NCBI GenBank assembly: GCA_029204225.1 | Contig: CM055108.1 | Span: forward strand, 18,635,779-18,699,778 | Length of the DNA stretch: 64,000 nucleotides | Direction of reading: 5' to 3' | DNA from: Diphasiastrum complanatum | Taxonomy: Eukaryota; Streptophyta; Lycopodiopsida; Lycopodiales; Lycopodiaceae | Shown here: positions 45,021-55,699 of the stretch, in pieces | How the letters are laid out: every line of letters begins with the position of its first letter | Position numbering within the stretch: the first letter of the stretch is position 1 | Program-made: the position numbers and the translations under genes | The notes under the pieces: model-generated | Databases searched by the model: none | Seen by the model: only the letters and a program-made list of their open reading frames with translations | What the model was told of the DNA's origin: nothing

Positions 45021-47650
45021 TTGATGAGTTTCAACCTCCTAAGCAACCCTCATGTTCTCGCAAAGTGATTACATTGTTGCTCGCTTTGTCTAGTAACAAT
45101 TATGTTTGTTTATTGTAGTGGTAGAAAATATTGCTAAGGCCATTTTTAGCAAATTGAAGCTTCACAAATACTGCACTTTCACCTGGTGTAGAACTCTTCA
45201 ACATGCCCATGCCCTCTCGTTTACAAACAATATATTCACAAAAGATGAAATAAATGTCAAAATTCTAAAAAGACCACTATCCATATAATGTTACTCCAAC
45301 ATTTGGATTGATCTCATTAATGCGATTGAAAGTAGGCTCCATGTCAAATTCAAAACCTATAATCCCACTTCTAATTCCAATGAATGATATGATTTTTAAT
45401 ATTGAGAATATTGGTGGCTATGAGATCTTGCACGTACCTTATGGGAGAGTGTATTCCACACATAACACCACCATAGTAGTGGTGGGTGGCCCACAGATCT
45501 AAGGGTGGGCAATGATAGCATTGTTTTGAAAAAAGAGTGCTATCATTGCTCATCTCCATTAGATGGGCACTGCACACCACTGCCATGGCAGTGGTGGTGC
45601 AAAATACGATGCTTCGTACCTTACATTTATAAAAGGTTTGGTTATGTAGGCGCTCAATAGTTTTTTCTACCAATTGAGATGATGATAGGGCTCATTGTTT
45701 TGAGTTTGTTGCTTTGTTTCTTAATTGGCAAGACTCTTTCTTAGCTTGTTGGCATTGTACATTTGTATAAGATTGGATTCTTTACAAATGGTATACACAA
45801 CTTCTTACCACAATCAGATCTGTACTTCTACGAAAATTGAGGAGCCACATGAGCTTTTTGTTATAGAAATTTATGAACTTGTATGCGTAATATGCAAATC
45901 AATTTTAGAAAATTGTTTTGTTGGACTTCACGTTGAAATTGTATCTTGCTTCGACTTGTAAAACGGATTGTGTGTGGATTTCAAAAAACTTGAACATTAT
46001 AAATCTTTAAAAAAAAGAGGCTTTGAGGCCTAAGTTAAAGAAGTGTGTCAATTTAATAACAGGGTGGGATAGTGATGTTAAGAAAGAGGCTTTGCCAATA
46101 GAGTCACGCCAAGTGGGTGGCTAAAGGGGAGGCAATGATGAAGTAATTTTCCACAAACTCGATGGGTTGCATGCATGTGGCATCGACCGCTCATCTTACC
46201 ACATGTAGCCTTATCTATAGATAATTCAATAGGAAAGCTCTACATAGTGTTTTGGTTGACTTTTAACTAGAGTCATAAGATATCAACTAGCTTTTTCTCT
46301 TGTTATAACAAGCACAATTTCTTGGTAAGAATGGATAATTGAAAATTTGAATTTTTGAGATGCTAATTTATGGGTCTCTCTCCTTCATTGGCTTCAAGTT
46401 TTTCTTATTACAATTCTCCCATCAATTTCACTCTATGAATATTGCTAATTTAGTTTTACTATTGAAATCAATGGGTTATAACAGAATAGTCAAAGTTGTG
46501 TTTTTTCTCACTCTTATATAAACTTTTTTACCATTAACAATATTTCTTTTGAAAAGTTATCATTTGAGAACACTTTACTCGAGCAAAAATGAAGTGCAAC
46601 ATCTACTCTTTTGACTATCCCCATTCGAATTCACTCATTTGAGATTATTCCAAACTATCTTGCAAGAAATTAATATCGTATAACCTTTTGCTTTATCTCT
46701 TCTATCTTCCTCTTTGTTTGCCAACTTATAAGCCCACAATATTATCCCCCCATTCTAGCCTTTTTGCACATTATTGAAAAGGGTATAATGTAAAGATCTT
46801 CAAAGAGTTGTAGCTGTAATGTGAAAACTATAGTAATGAGTTGTAAAAATTCAAGTCAATATGTCCTTACCATTGAAAGATCAATACAATTGAGTCCACG
46901 AGGCTTGTTGAGTGTCAACACTCTAGCATTATATCGTTCTTCTACAAGTAAGGCCTGAAATCACACAATAGACAAGCAACGCAAAGTTAGCATGTTCTAT
47001 TTTCAACAGTTACATGTTCTCAAATGAAATGTAAAATATTGATGAGAAGCTTTCATTAAAAGTTATTGTGTGGGGTTCCAACTGAACTTTTTGTCATTTA
47101 GATGTGTTTTTCACGCCTTTATGTAAATTCAAAACCTATTTAGTGCTCATTCACATGCCAACCAAACACAAACCATCTTATGTAAGGTTGGCTTCACTTT
47201 CAATTAGTTGAATACATATGCATACAAGCAATTAGTTCACTACAACTTTATCTTTGGTTTTCATTCAAGTCTATACTTTCATATGCAATCAATGTGAATA
47301 GTACATAATGATTATGAATTATTTTGTAACCATCTACGCATATATCCATTAGAAGAGATTAATAAATTGTTAAATGATGCTAGATTTAGTACTTGACCAA
47401 CCTTGCATTACGTATTATTAACACACAACTTTTAACAAAATCCCTATTGAGATTAAAACTCCTTTGGAACCAATTAGCACAAATGTTTGTTACTAAACTT
47501 AAGGAAAACAAAAACCTAAACTTTTAAATTTTCAATCAAGTCCATCCAAAAAGTTGAAGGTCCGCATACCTTGGTTCTTGATTTCTTTTGTTTGAATGGA
47601 AGATGAACTAGATGGCCTTCAATTTGGGTCTCTTCTCCACGTTTTGCCAT
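36440..47650 (-). CDS. 3-hydroxyisobutyryl-CoA hydrolase-like protein (CHY family, type 5)
   Basis: Fourteen minus-strand exons, each with GT and AG and with phases that close to 387 residues: 47570-47650, 46871-46954, 44598-44666, 44184-44247, 43726-43799, 41672-41755, 41340-41424, 39571-39656, 39337-39458, 39074-39134, 38256-38354, 36865-36966, 36723-36764, 36440-36550. The start is MAKRGEETQIEGHLVHLPFK. The crotonase fold shows in VLTLNKPRGLN, AHGEAFSAGGDLRALY, MGLGVGLS, PEAALGFHTDASGSYFLPRL and GEYLALTGARLNGAELKACG. The C-terminal part has DVINKCFSKKSVEDII, SSPTGLKQTLRS, IRDGRSKTLFEC and GIRATVIDKDKAPKWKPASL, and the end is EELQLPQEGIFPR. These place it in the plant CHY group, nearest the type-5-like members by the HTD and SPTGLK motifs. 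CHY enzymes hydrolyse 3-hydroxyisobutyryl-CoA or related acyl-CoAs in valine breakdown. There is no SKL-type peroxisomal end and no clear transit peptide. Oddities are given in the findings: Leu in the oxyanion Gly position, and a microsatellite at one donor. Confidence 0.93.
38183..38254. repeat. (GA)n microsatellite at the intron 11 donor of the hydrolase gene
   Basis: 72 bases, 36 perfect GA units. On the coding strand it is (CT)n and starts immediately after the GT of intron 11, so the donor reads TCG|GTCTCTCTCT. A frame that reads it as a Ser-Leu repeat is an artefact. Confidence 0.97.
42825..42852. repeat. C-rich tract in intron 5 of the hydrolase gene
   Basis: Runs of 7, 10 and 5 C with A spacers, within the intron between 43726 and 41755. 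A likely slippage and assembly-error site. Confidence 0.9.
44034..44060. repeat. (TG)n microsatellite in intron 4 of the hydrolase gene
   Basis: A short TG repeat interrupted once, in the intron between 44184 and 43799. Confidence 0.9.
44972..45016. repeat. (CT)n microsatellite in intron 2 of the hydrolase gene
   Basis: 45 bases of perfect CT, about 22 units, in the 2.2-kb intron between 46871 and 44666. The Arg-Glu frame over it is an artefact. Confidence 0.97.
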
Positions 47651-48246
47651 TTTCTTGCTTGAAAACACAACAAACTCTTTCATAAGTGACACTAATTAAA
47701 CAAAAACTTAACCTCTACATATTTTCTTATGCAAAAGACTTCCTACATTATGAAAGAAAGGTGCCCTCTCATGTTACACTAGAGTTTCACTCTACATACT
47801 TATACACATTGTTTTTAAATTTAAGTCTATGCTACAGAAAATAAGTGTCAAATTTTCAAAATGATTTTGCTCTTGAACTAGTTTTAGGAGAAAATGTTGC
47901 TCCCATTCTCAATATATTGCCTGATTGTTGAACGGCTGAGGTTGCAGAGAGGCTTTGGCTTAAGGGTAAACATCGGTGTGTTCGAGGGTGATAGAATCTT
48001 CGGCTAATGTTGGGAAACTAATATCGGTGATAGAAGGTGATAGTCATATGCTGCAAAAAATAGGTACTTTCCAGCACATACAATGTTTCATGTATTTTCT
48101 TCGAGCATAAGAGTTTCTTATGAAAAGGTCCATTTTCACACGAGAGGCTTTTATATTCTAGTCATAATTTTATAGCGTCAACTCTTGTTGCAAACTAAAA
48201 TACTGAATTCTTGGAAGTCGTCGTCTTTTGAAATTGGTTATAGAAA

Positions 48247-48290
<44 letters not shown>
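48247..48290. repeat. (AT)n microsatellite
   Basis: 44 bases of AT interrupted by one C at 48274. The matching place in copy 1 (near 32820) has only a short A-rich run. Confidence 0.95.
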
Positions 48291-49400
48291 GCAATCCAAT
48301 TCTCAAATGTACACTCTCCTTGAGCTACCTTATTGCTAAAAGGATAAAATTGGATAAGGGTTTTGACTTGAGGTAAATACTCATTGTGTAAGAGGGTGAG
48401 GGTGAATTTGACTAGTATCATCAAGTTGAAAATGGTGATCAAAGACTACAATAATATGCTACAACAAAGAACTTCTCTTCAAAACTTATATCAATACTAC
48501 CTACTTTCTCAAATATATGAGAACAAGAACCTTTTACAATACATGAACACCTTGGTGGAATTTTCATAGTCAAGTATGAGACAATACTCCTTGCTTTAAT
48601 AGTTGGAGATTAGCTTATGAGCATAATGCCCTTTCCAGAATGGACATTTTCTCCTAAATTTCCTCATGAAGGTGAGAATACCTCCCAACAAGACAAAAGT
48701 ATGGGACCGCCGACATGCACCATGCACCAAGTTTAAAAAAACAAAAAGGAGAATCTAAAGAAACTTCACTTAGCTCGGCATTTTGGGCTTTTAGTCCTTT
48801 ACCCCAACTGAGAATACCTTCCATCAAAACAAAAGTGTGGGACCGTCAACGTATGCCATGCACCAAGTTCAAAAAAAGGAAAAGGAGAATCCAAAGGGAT
48901 TTTACTTACGGTCAAGCTAGGCGTTTTAGGTTTTTAGTCCTTTACCCCCAAAAAGCATTTAGCTTCTAGGAGGGGGAGGGGAAGGGCCGTTAGCACTTAG
49001 CACCAGGCTGGACCCTATACTAAAGGCTCTCCCACAAGCCTTTACCTTTAACCTTGCTTTACATTGAAGGTGCATTCTTCCCTTTTTCCCACAGTACGAA
49101 CAGATCTGGATAGAGTCTGCCTGATCCACCTTCATCAGCTCTGTAAAAACAGAGTAGCTACAGATCTGGAAATATTCTAGTTGATCAGCTGATAGAAAAG
49201 TAGCTCTACTTGCATCAAGAAATCGTGGTCTGCAGCTGGTTAATTAAGAAGGGGTCAAGTTTGGAATGGCATGCAATATTCAGGTTTCTGGGCTGTTCTC
49301 AGATTACAGCATCAATCAGGAATGGCGCATCATCATAAAGCTCACAATCTGAAGACAACAAGTCCCACAACAATCTTCGACTGACAATAGATGTCAAAAC

Positions 49401-49625
49401 TCATGCTCCAGCTGGACGACAGCAAGCGCCATGAATGGCTGACATGGAAAGAGATTTAAAACTGGAAAGAAGATCAGCCATACCTGCTTCAGAATGCCGT
49501 TGTAGTGTCTCCGAGATAGCTCTCAGCAAAGCGATCAGAGGCCGTACTGGATCCTCAGCAACTCTGAAGAATGTGAAGAGCAAATCGCGCCCCAGTTTGG
49601 TGATTAACCAATGGAGCAGGACCTT
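49401..49625 (-). pseudogene. Exon-like frame in the duplicated segment
   Basis: The minus-strand frame reads KLGRDLLFTFFRVAEDPV, RPLIALLRAISETLQRHSEA, then GMADLLSSFKSLSMSAIHG to a stop at 49401. A possible donor (GAAGCAG|GTATGG) follows SEA. The copy at 33720-33840 is cut by a deletion after AEDPV. I do not recognise the family. It may be a captured gene fragment, or the first exon of a gene facing the hydrolase promoter. Confidence 0.35.
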
Positions 49626-50148
49626 ATCATTTTGCTGTTATTGGTCCGAAAGTGTCCTTTTAAAGGGGGGAGAGCGACAGATCCGACATGTATGATCACT
49701 AGCAAATTCATAATTGGGGAAGCACAACCAGGGAAGGAGAGAGTCTTCTGGCGGCTTTCATACTTTTCGAAGTTTTTCTTTCTCATAAAATACTCTAAAA
49801 GAATTCGGCAATAACATTATTTCTACGGGGGTATGACCCGCTCTGCACTATGACTCAGTCTGCACTTACCATTTCTTTATGCAGTAGTCAAGTCATAAAA
49901 TACTATTCAATGATTACCCAGTACAAGAGAACAAATCAATCAACAGCTGCATTATTTAGACTGGAAATCAAGGACAAGCCCAACTTCCAGGCTCCACTAT
50001 TCCAGCATTTTAGTTTCGAATCAAGGACACGTATTTCGAGCTCATAGCTAAATTTGTAGCAATCTATAACATAGCAGCATTACAACAACAACGTGCTTGT
50101 AACAGCGTGCAACAATTGTCAAGATTTTTCAGCTCAAATACTCACCAC

Positions 50149-50250
50149 TAGTCTCACTACTATCATCAAAGACAACAATCAAGCTTTACATATACACACA
50201 CTAGTCTCAGCACTATCATCAAAGACAACAATTAAGCTCTATACATACAA
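50149..50250. repeat. Tandem duplication of about 58 bp
   Basis: CTAGTCTCA(C/G) followed by (T/C)ACTATCATCAAAGACAACAAT occurs twice, near 50151 and 50209. It lies just outside the right end of duplicated segment copy 2 and is absent next to copy 1. Confidence 0.85.
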
Positions 50251-50699
50251 AGGTACTACTCTAGACAGATCTCTCCTCCAGATCTTCTCCTCTTTGGATT
50301 TGATTTGAGAAGCCATGTCTAAGTATATATTTTATTGTATCTTGTGTACTAACATATGCTATGACGTTTTGGGTTCACCAAAGCCGGCATTGTCCTATAC
50401 ACCAACAATGAGGAGCACAAGTTTTGGTAGGGCCCATCCTCATGTAATGGTGGATTATGCTTGTGAGATGTCATCGTGATATCTTCACCATCATAGTTGT
50501 TTTTCCAGCATTGGAATAAGCTTGAACGAGCCGTTGGAATTGCCCTAGACACCTTCGCCTAGGTGGCTGTGGCGGAAGATGCTAACACCAAGCATATTTC
50601 CAAGAAAACCACACATGGCAAGTTGAAGATGAAGCTAGATGACCATGAGGTGTGTGCCAAAGGGAGTGGTAGAGGGAGAGATAGGCCTACACACGCTTC

Positions 50700-51185
50700 A
50701 CATGTTATGTACTAACGGTACGCCCTTTAATGATGGCCTCACAAGGGGCATGACGTAGGTCTGTTGGCGTTATCAACATGTTTTGGTGCCATGTGTCACG
50801 TAGGTGGTCACGTGTCGCCGGCAGGACCGTGCTTGATGGGAGCCACTATGCTATTCCTATATAGTGCATGGTGGGGTTTCTCTTTTCCATTCACTTAGTG
50901 TACCCGAGAGATGGTGGATAGAGAGCACGTGCATTAGCCAAGATGTATCTCCAGGCCAGGAGATGAGTGCTAGGGAGAGCCAAGGGCGATGGTTGGTGGT
51001 ACGGGACACTAGTTATCGCAGGAGGCTTGATCAGGCATGTGTCGATAGCTCCAGTGCATGGGGGTGGGTTGGTTGTGACCTTATGGATGGGCGGATACGA
51101 TGCGTCGTCACTAGTGGTATGTGGTGTGCTGACACCTTCTAGGCAATCGGAGATCTAAGGGAGTTGTAAGTTTTGGTATCACAGC
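50700..51185 (+). repeat. Probable gypsy LTR end and primer-binding site
   Basis: A GC-richer stretch with a TATA-like CTATATAGTG at about 50858 ends near 51172 and is followed by TGGTATCACAGC (51174-51185), one base from the tRNA-Met primer sequence. A plus-strand gypsy integrase relic follows at 51985. I see no second LTR, so the left border is unknown. Confidence 0.45.
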
Positions 51186-51984
51186 AGCCGATTTCCTTTC
51201 GAGGTGCACACGTTCTCTTTATCCCTTTTGCCGTCTGGTATCCCTTTTATACGAAATGTGGTTGTTTTAGTTATCACAACCTTTGTATTAAGAAATTTTT
51301 TGAATTGGTTGTGTGTATTTGTGGAAAGTATTAGAGGTTTGACCTTAACCTTATTATCTTTTCGATATTAGATTTTTTTTTTTTTCTTTGAAAATAATTA
51401 AGCTTTATCTTTTGATAGCCTAATGGATGTTTCCTTAGAAAAGAAAAACAAAAACTGGTATTATTAAGCTTGTCTTCTTTAAGCTTGACAAAAACTTTCC
51501 TATCAAGATTATACTTTGATAAAGAGCTAAATAACCTTTTAACTCTTTGTTTTCTCTTTCAAAAAAAAAATAAAAGAGGTTTTTGCAAAGCAAATCTCTG
51601 TTAGGATCCGCACTGTGTATGACTTGCAGAGCATCTGTTTGTACCTCTTGTACGAAGGAGATGCTTTCCCCAGTTGTCCCCTCCCCAAACTGGTTTTTGA
51701 AAGGTGCGTCATGCCAGCTCCTCGTGGCATTCTTTGTTCAGCGGGTTTGTATGAAAGGAGGGAGGGGGGGTTAATAAATCCTCCTCTCTAAAAAGAAAAA
51801 AAAAATCATGCTGCTATGCAGGCAGGTGTTCTCTATTTTTTAAATGACGGGGAGGGGACATCCGTACCTCCCTCCCTTTATGTTGTCTTACTGGTTTGAC
51901 ATACGGAGGGGGAGTGGTGCGATTCCCTACGGCGCCCCTCTTGAAAATTTTGGAAGTTTTTTAATAGAAAGTTGTCAAAGCTTC

Positions 51985-52295
51985 GAAACTTGCTCAACTC
52001 TTCGTTGAAAATTTGTTCAAGTTGTATGGTTGCTAAAAAATTGTTATTAATCGTGATTTCAAGTTCACTGCCAAGTTCTGGCATGCAGTCTTTGAGAGAC
52101 TGGAAACTACCTTAAGTCTTTCATCTAATCACCCAGAAACCGATGGTCTTATTGAACGTGTCAACTAGTCGATAGAAGCTATGCTTTGCGCATATGTTTC
52201 CAAGTGACAATCAAATTGGAAAAAGTACCTCCCAATGGTTGAGTTTGCATACAATAGTATGAAGCATTTTAAGATCTAAGAATTATTGCCTCTCC
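51985..52295 (+). pseudogene. Degenerate gypsy integrase core
   Basis: The plus strand, broken by a few stops, reads INRDFKFTAKFWHAVFERLE, then SSNHPETDGLIERVN and YLPMVEFAYNSMKHF. This matches the second Asp and the Glu of the gypsy integrase DDE core and the region after it. The first Asp and the zinc domain are lost. It probably belongs with the primer site at 51174. Confidence 0.75.
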
Positions 52296-52460
52296 TATTG
52301 TGGGCACTCTACTTTCAACTGTCCAGTGATGGCTTTCAACTCCACAAAGCATAACCTATAAGTGTTTTCCAACCATACATAAATGGTCCAAAAACATAAA
52401 TAGACCAAGTTAAAAAATATATATAAACTACATCAATAAATATTAGCTAGAATGAAAAAA

Positions 52461-52544
52461 CTAGCTAGATTCAGCTGAGCCCTCATCCTGTCCACGGACA
52501 TCGAACTCAGGTGGCTCTGATTCATGAGTTGGGGACTGCAGTAT
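52461..52544 (-). pseudogene. Possible terminal exon, unidentified
   Basis: 28 codons after an acceptor (TTGTTGCATGTAG): ILQSPTHESEPPEFDVRGQD, EGSAESS, stop. The acidic end with PPEFDVRGQ resembles the C-terminal tails of some plant transposases, but it is too short to assign. Confidence 0.25.
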
Positions 52545-52864
52545 CTACATGCAACAAATATGAATTAGTGATGTGAGAAATCATTAGAGAAAATATGGGC
52601 CCAAAGAGGGCCCTATAAGAAATGCCATGTAGGAGAGAGAAAAATAACTATAAAGTAATTAAAATATCATTTTCTAACTTCTTTACACATCTGCCCACAC
52701 TACTTTTTATGTAAATGAATGCACCTTAGTTTAGTCACATCAAACTTCACTGGTGCTTAACCACAGTTAAAGTATAATTTTCAAAATGCTGAAATATTCC
52801 CTCCCAATAGTTGGGAACACTCAAAAATTTGAATTAGGAGTGACATTTCAGAAACAAAGCCTAC

Positions 52865-52945
52865 ACCATCTCTATCTCCAGGGTCAAGTGTTTAGCGCCA
52901 TCTCTATCTCCAGCAGGGTCGAGTGTTAGCGCCATCTCCAGCTTT
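52865..52945. repeat. Short tandem repeat of 32-34 bp
   Basis: CCATCTCTATCTCCAG recurs at 52866 and 52898 and in shortened form at 52932, joined by GGGTC(A/G)AGTG(T)TTAGCG. Confidence 0.85.
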
Positions 52946-52986
52946 GTTATTGTCATTGTGTTGTTTGTTACTATACTACTGTACTG

Positions 52987-53604
52987 ATGACAAAGCTTTA
53001 TCATCTTCATGTGGATCTGTCACCAAAATATGCTCCGCTCAGGACAAGAGATTCAAAGCAACCCAAATTGTCAACTTCTGATATGATCCGATACAGGGAG
53101 GAAAAGCTAAAGCATGTAGATTTATGGTCATTAGGAACAATGTATCCTATTGATCCATGTTCATTGCAACATCCAGATTTTCATTCGGTGAATCAATTAA
53201 TAATCTATATGTGTCATGGCAAAAATGGCCTTTTGGATTACTGTGAGAATTTGATGCTCTATGGGAATGCACATTCAATGCAAAGAATACATTATTTGGA
53301 AGAGGAAATCAAAGGAGTGCGAAGAAAAATCTACAAAGTTGAAAACTTGTTTGGAGAAAATGAGATGTTCAAGAAGGAGATCCAAAGGTTGAAATCTTCT
53401 TTGCATCATTTTACAACTAGTAATGATGAGATAAAAACTGCATTTCAATCCATGCGTATCTCATATTTGTCTCTTGTTAAAGATATGGATGTGCTCAACA
53501 TAAAGGTCCGAAGCAACAAGAGGAAAAGATTGGTAACCAAGGATATATGTGATCTATCATCCAGAGGAGGTTATAGAAAAAGACGAATCCGTGCATTCAA
53601 GTAG
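52987..53604 (+). CDS. Unidentified 205-residue protein with a coiled coil and basic tail
   Basis: The longest uninterrupted frame in this part of the window without a known family. It runs MTKLYHLHVDLSPKYAPLRT, then SLGTMYPIDPCSLQHPDFHS, a helical heptad-like stretch at about residues 100-160 (IHYLEEEIKGVRRKIYKVEN, EMFKKEIQRLKSSLHHF), and a basic tail KVRSNKRKRLVTK and GGYRKRRIRAFK that could be a nuclear-localisation signal. It is followed at a short distance by further coding pieces with intron-like borders, so it may be the first exon(s) of a larger gene or the first ORF of an unclassified element. There is no recognisable catalytic motif and I assign no function. Confidence 0.4.
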   Translation: MTKLYHLHVDLSPKYAPLRTRDSKQPKLSTSDMIRYREEKLKHVDLWSLGTMYPIDPCSLQHPDFHSVNQLIIYMCHGKNGLLDYCENLMLYGNAHSMQRIHYLEEEIKGVRRKIYKVENLFGENEMFKKEIQRLKSSLHHFTTSNDEIKTAFQSMRISYLSLVKDMDVLNIKVRSNKRKRLVTKDICDLSSRGGYRKRRIRAFK

Positions 53605-53705
53605 GTTATAGTTTATTTGGTATTGAATATTGCTTGAACTTTTTGATTCATTCATAATCACTAGTTTTGTTATTTATTAATTTCAACTTTCTGTTGATTT
53701 GGTTA

Positions 53706-55650
53706 TTATGCTGCTGTGAATACTATGAGTGTCCTAATTTCTAATGACATTTTTATGAACATTATGTTTGCAATGCAGAGAAACTCACTAGGTTTTATCT
53801 TGACTTCTAAATCTATGAAGTCAATGTTAAACAATAACAAAATGAAAAAGATTAAGGCTTCAGTTACTAATAGCATTATGAATGAAGTTGGAAAAATATT
53901 AGACATTACATTGGTTTGGGGGGGGGGGGGGGGCATGTGATTTTTCTAGATGCAACAATGTTTAAGATGATACCAGAGGCATTTGCATAGGTAAGTATTA
54001 AGAAGTTTCCAATTCCATGACCATTTTATGTAGACAATAGTTGGCAATCCATCTCATATCAATGAAGTGTATTGTTCGAAAGGAGAATGTCTAGCATATA
54101 ACAATTCCAACAATTTATTTACTGATATTAATCAGCTATTAAAATTCATCATAAATTTTTATGGTATTACAAATGAGAATGTCAATAACAAGTTGATAGT
54201 TGTTCTCAAGTTAGATGAGTCTGAAATTATGAAAGGTCAAAAAATGGAGAGAGTCAGTCTTATGATCATGAATGGAGCACTTTCAAATTCAGAAGACTCA
54301 GAATGCCTCAACTTCAGTGTTCAATCAGAAAATGATATCTGGTGGTTGGCAGCATTTCAGGTATAGCAATTCCTTCGCATAATCAATAGAGATAATCATT
54401 AAAATATGGATTTCATTTGGGAAATCTTCTCTGTGTAAATATTATGAGGCTAAATCATGTTTTTGTTTTCTCTTATAGGTGACGAAAGAAGACCATGATA
54501 TTCTCTCATGGATATTTAATAGAACGTCATATCCTGCCACCACAAAAAATCACATGGAGGGAGTTCCACTCCATATTCCTAGAATTGGCACTTCAATATA
54601 GAATGGCATTTAGCAGGAGATCTGAAGACATTAAAATGTATGTTCAATGTATCCCATGGCGCTACTCTAAACACCCTTGTTTGTACAACATGAAGACATC
54701 AAAAGACATGACAAGGAGTATAGGAATATCAAGAGATTGAGAAGATCCTAATTGGAAACCTGTACTATAGATTAGTCTTCAGAATGTTCATATCTGTACA
54801 TTGCATGCAGAGGTGCATATAATAGAAAAAATAATATATCTTCACATCTTGTTTGCATGGAATTCCGAGTCAGAGGCATCTGGGAAGGAAGTTATTTCCA
54901 GATTAAAGGATGTGTTGTCTAAAGCAGGCTTACATAAAGGCCATGATAAAATAAAAAAAGACGACAAGTTATCAAGTAAAACAGGAAATATTCCATGCAA
55001 GCCGAGCATTGGAGGATCCAAAGCTCGAAGATTTTTATCAAATTATTCTAGCAAACAATCCAAGATCCAATACTCAGTTTGGAAAGAGATTATTGCTGTA
55101 ACTCAAGATTTTGAAGAAGAAGGTTCTACTTGTATACACAAAGTAGAAGTTTGGAAAAAAAATTAGACAACATGGTAAAATACTTGAGAAAAGATAAATT
55201 TTCAAATACTGATGTACAAATGATACATAAAACAACTAGTGAATTTGTGGAAGCAGTTTGAAGTGCATGGGGGTGTTGATCATATAACACATTATATGGT
55301 AAGATTTCGATGTTACACTACTATAGACAAATATGTGCAATTAATTTAGATAATTTTGGTACTGATTTAGATTATGTTTTTATGACATGTAGCACATATT
55401 ACGGCATCATTCAACATTCTTTGCAAGAAATAGTGGAAGTCTTAGCATATGGTCATCGCAAGGAATGGAAAAATCTCATTGGCAAGCAAGAGCAGCATTT
55501 CATAAAAGTACACAACATGGTGGGACTAGCACAAAGGACAACTATATACTGCAACTTTTCCAATGGTTGTTAGCAAATTCCAGAGAATCCCCCAGATGCC
55601 GAGCCAAGCTAAAATACAGAGCATTTCTCACCCAAAGGAGGTCTTAGAAG
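53706..55650 (+). pseudogene. Unidentified decayed multi-exon coding region
   Basis: Plus-strand pieces follow one another: 53716-53930, ended by a run of 16 G (53918-53933) and resuming as FLDATMFKMIPEAFA before a GTAAGT donor; 54035-54360, from an acceptor (TTTTATGTAG), with NNKLIVVLKLDESEIMKGQK and ENDIWWLAAFQ before CAG|GTATAG; then an acceptor (TTTCTCTTATAG) and VTKEDHDILSWIFNRTSYPA, which soon breaks. 54801-55166 has AEVHIIEKIIYLHILFAWNS and GNIPCKPSIGGSKARRFLSN; 55310-55573 follows. The introns look real, so this was once a spliced gene. Frameshifts and stops suggest it is now dead. The family is not recognised. Confidence 0.4.
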
Positions 55651-55699
55651 AAGGAGAGCAGAAAAAAGGTGAGAGCCGAGCATGAAAGCCGAGGAATGC

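Larger units (their letters stand above)
47731..50103. repeat. Duplicated segment, copy 2 (upstream of the hydrolase gene)
   Basis: Direct copy of 32361-34259, starting 81 bases upstream of the hydrolase start codon, so it makes up the promoter region of that gene. Compared with copy 1 it carries an expanded AT tract (48247-48290), an extra internal duplication (48690-48790 against 48816-48945, both with ACAAAAGT(A/G)TGGGACCG) and other added sequence. The hydrolase exons are not included in copy 1. Confidence 0.88.

Noticed and set aside
48170-48442. Frames with Tyr-Ile repeats on both strands
   Set aside because: Artefacts of the AT microsatellite.
32361-50103. The duplicated segments as LTRs of one giant element carrying the hydrolase gene
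   Set aside because: They lack TG and CA ends, a primer site, a polypurine tract and a target duplication, and the gene has introns.
50864-51142. GC-rich plus-strand frames of 92 and 63 codons
   Set aside because: They lie in the probable gypsy LTR, overlap each other in different phases and show no domain.
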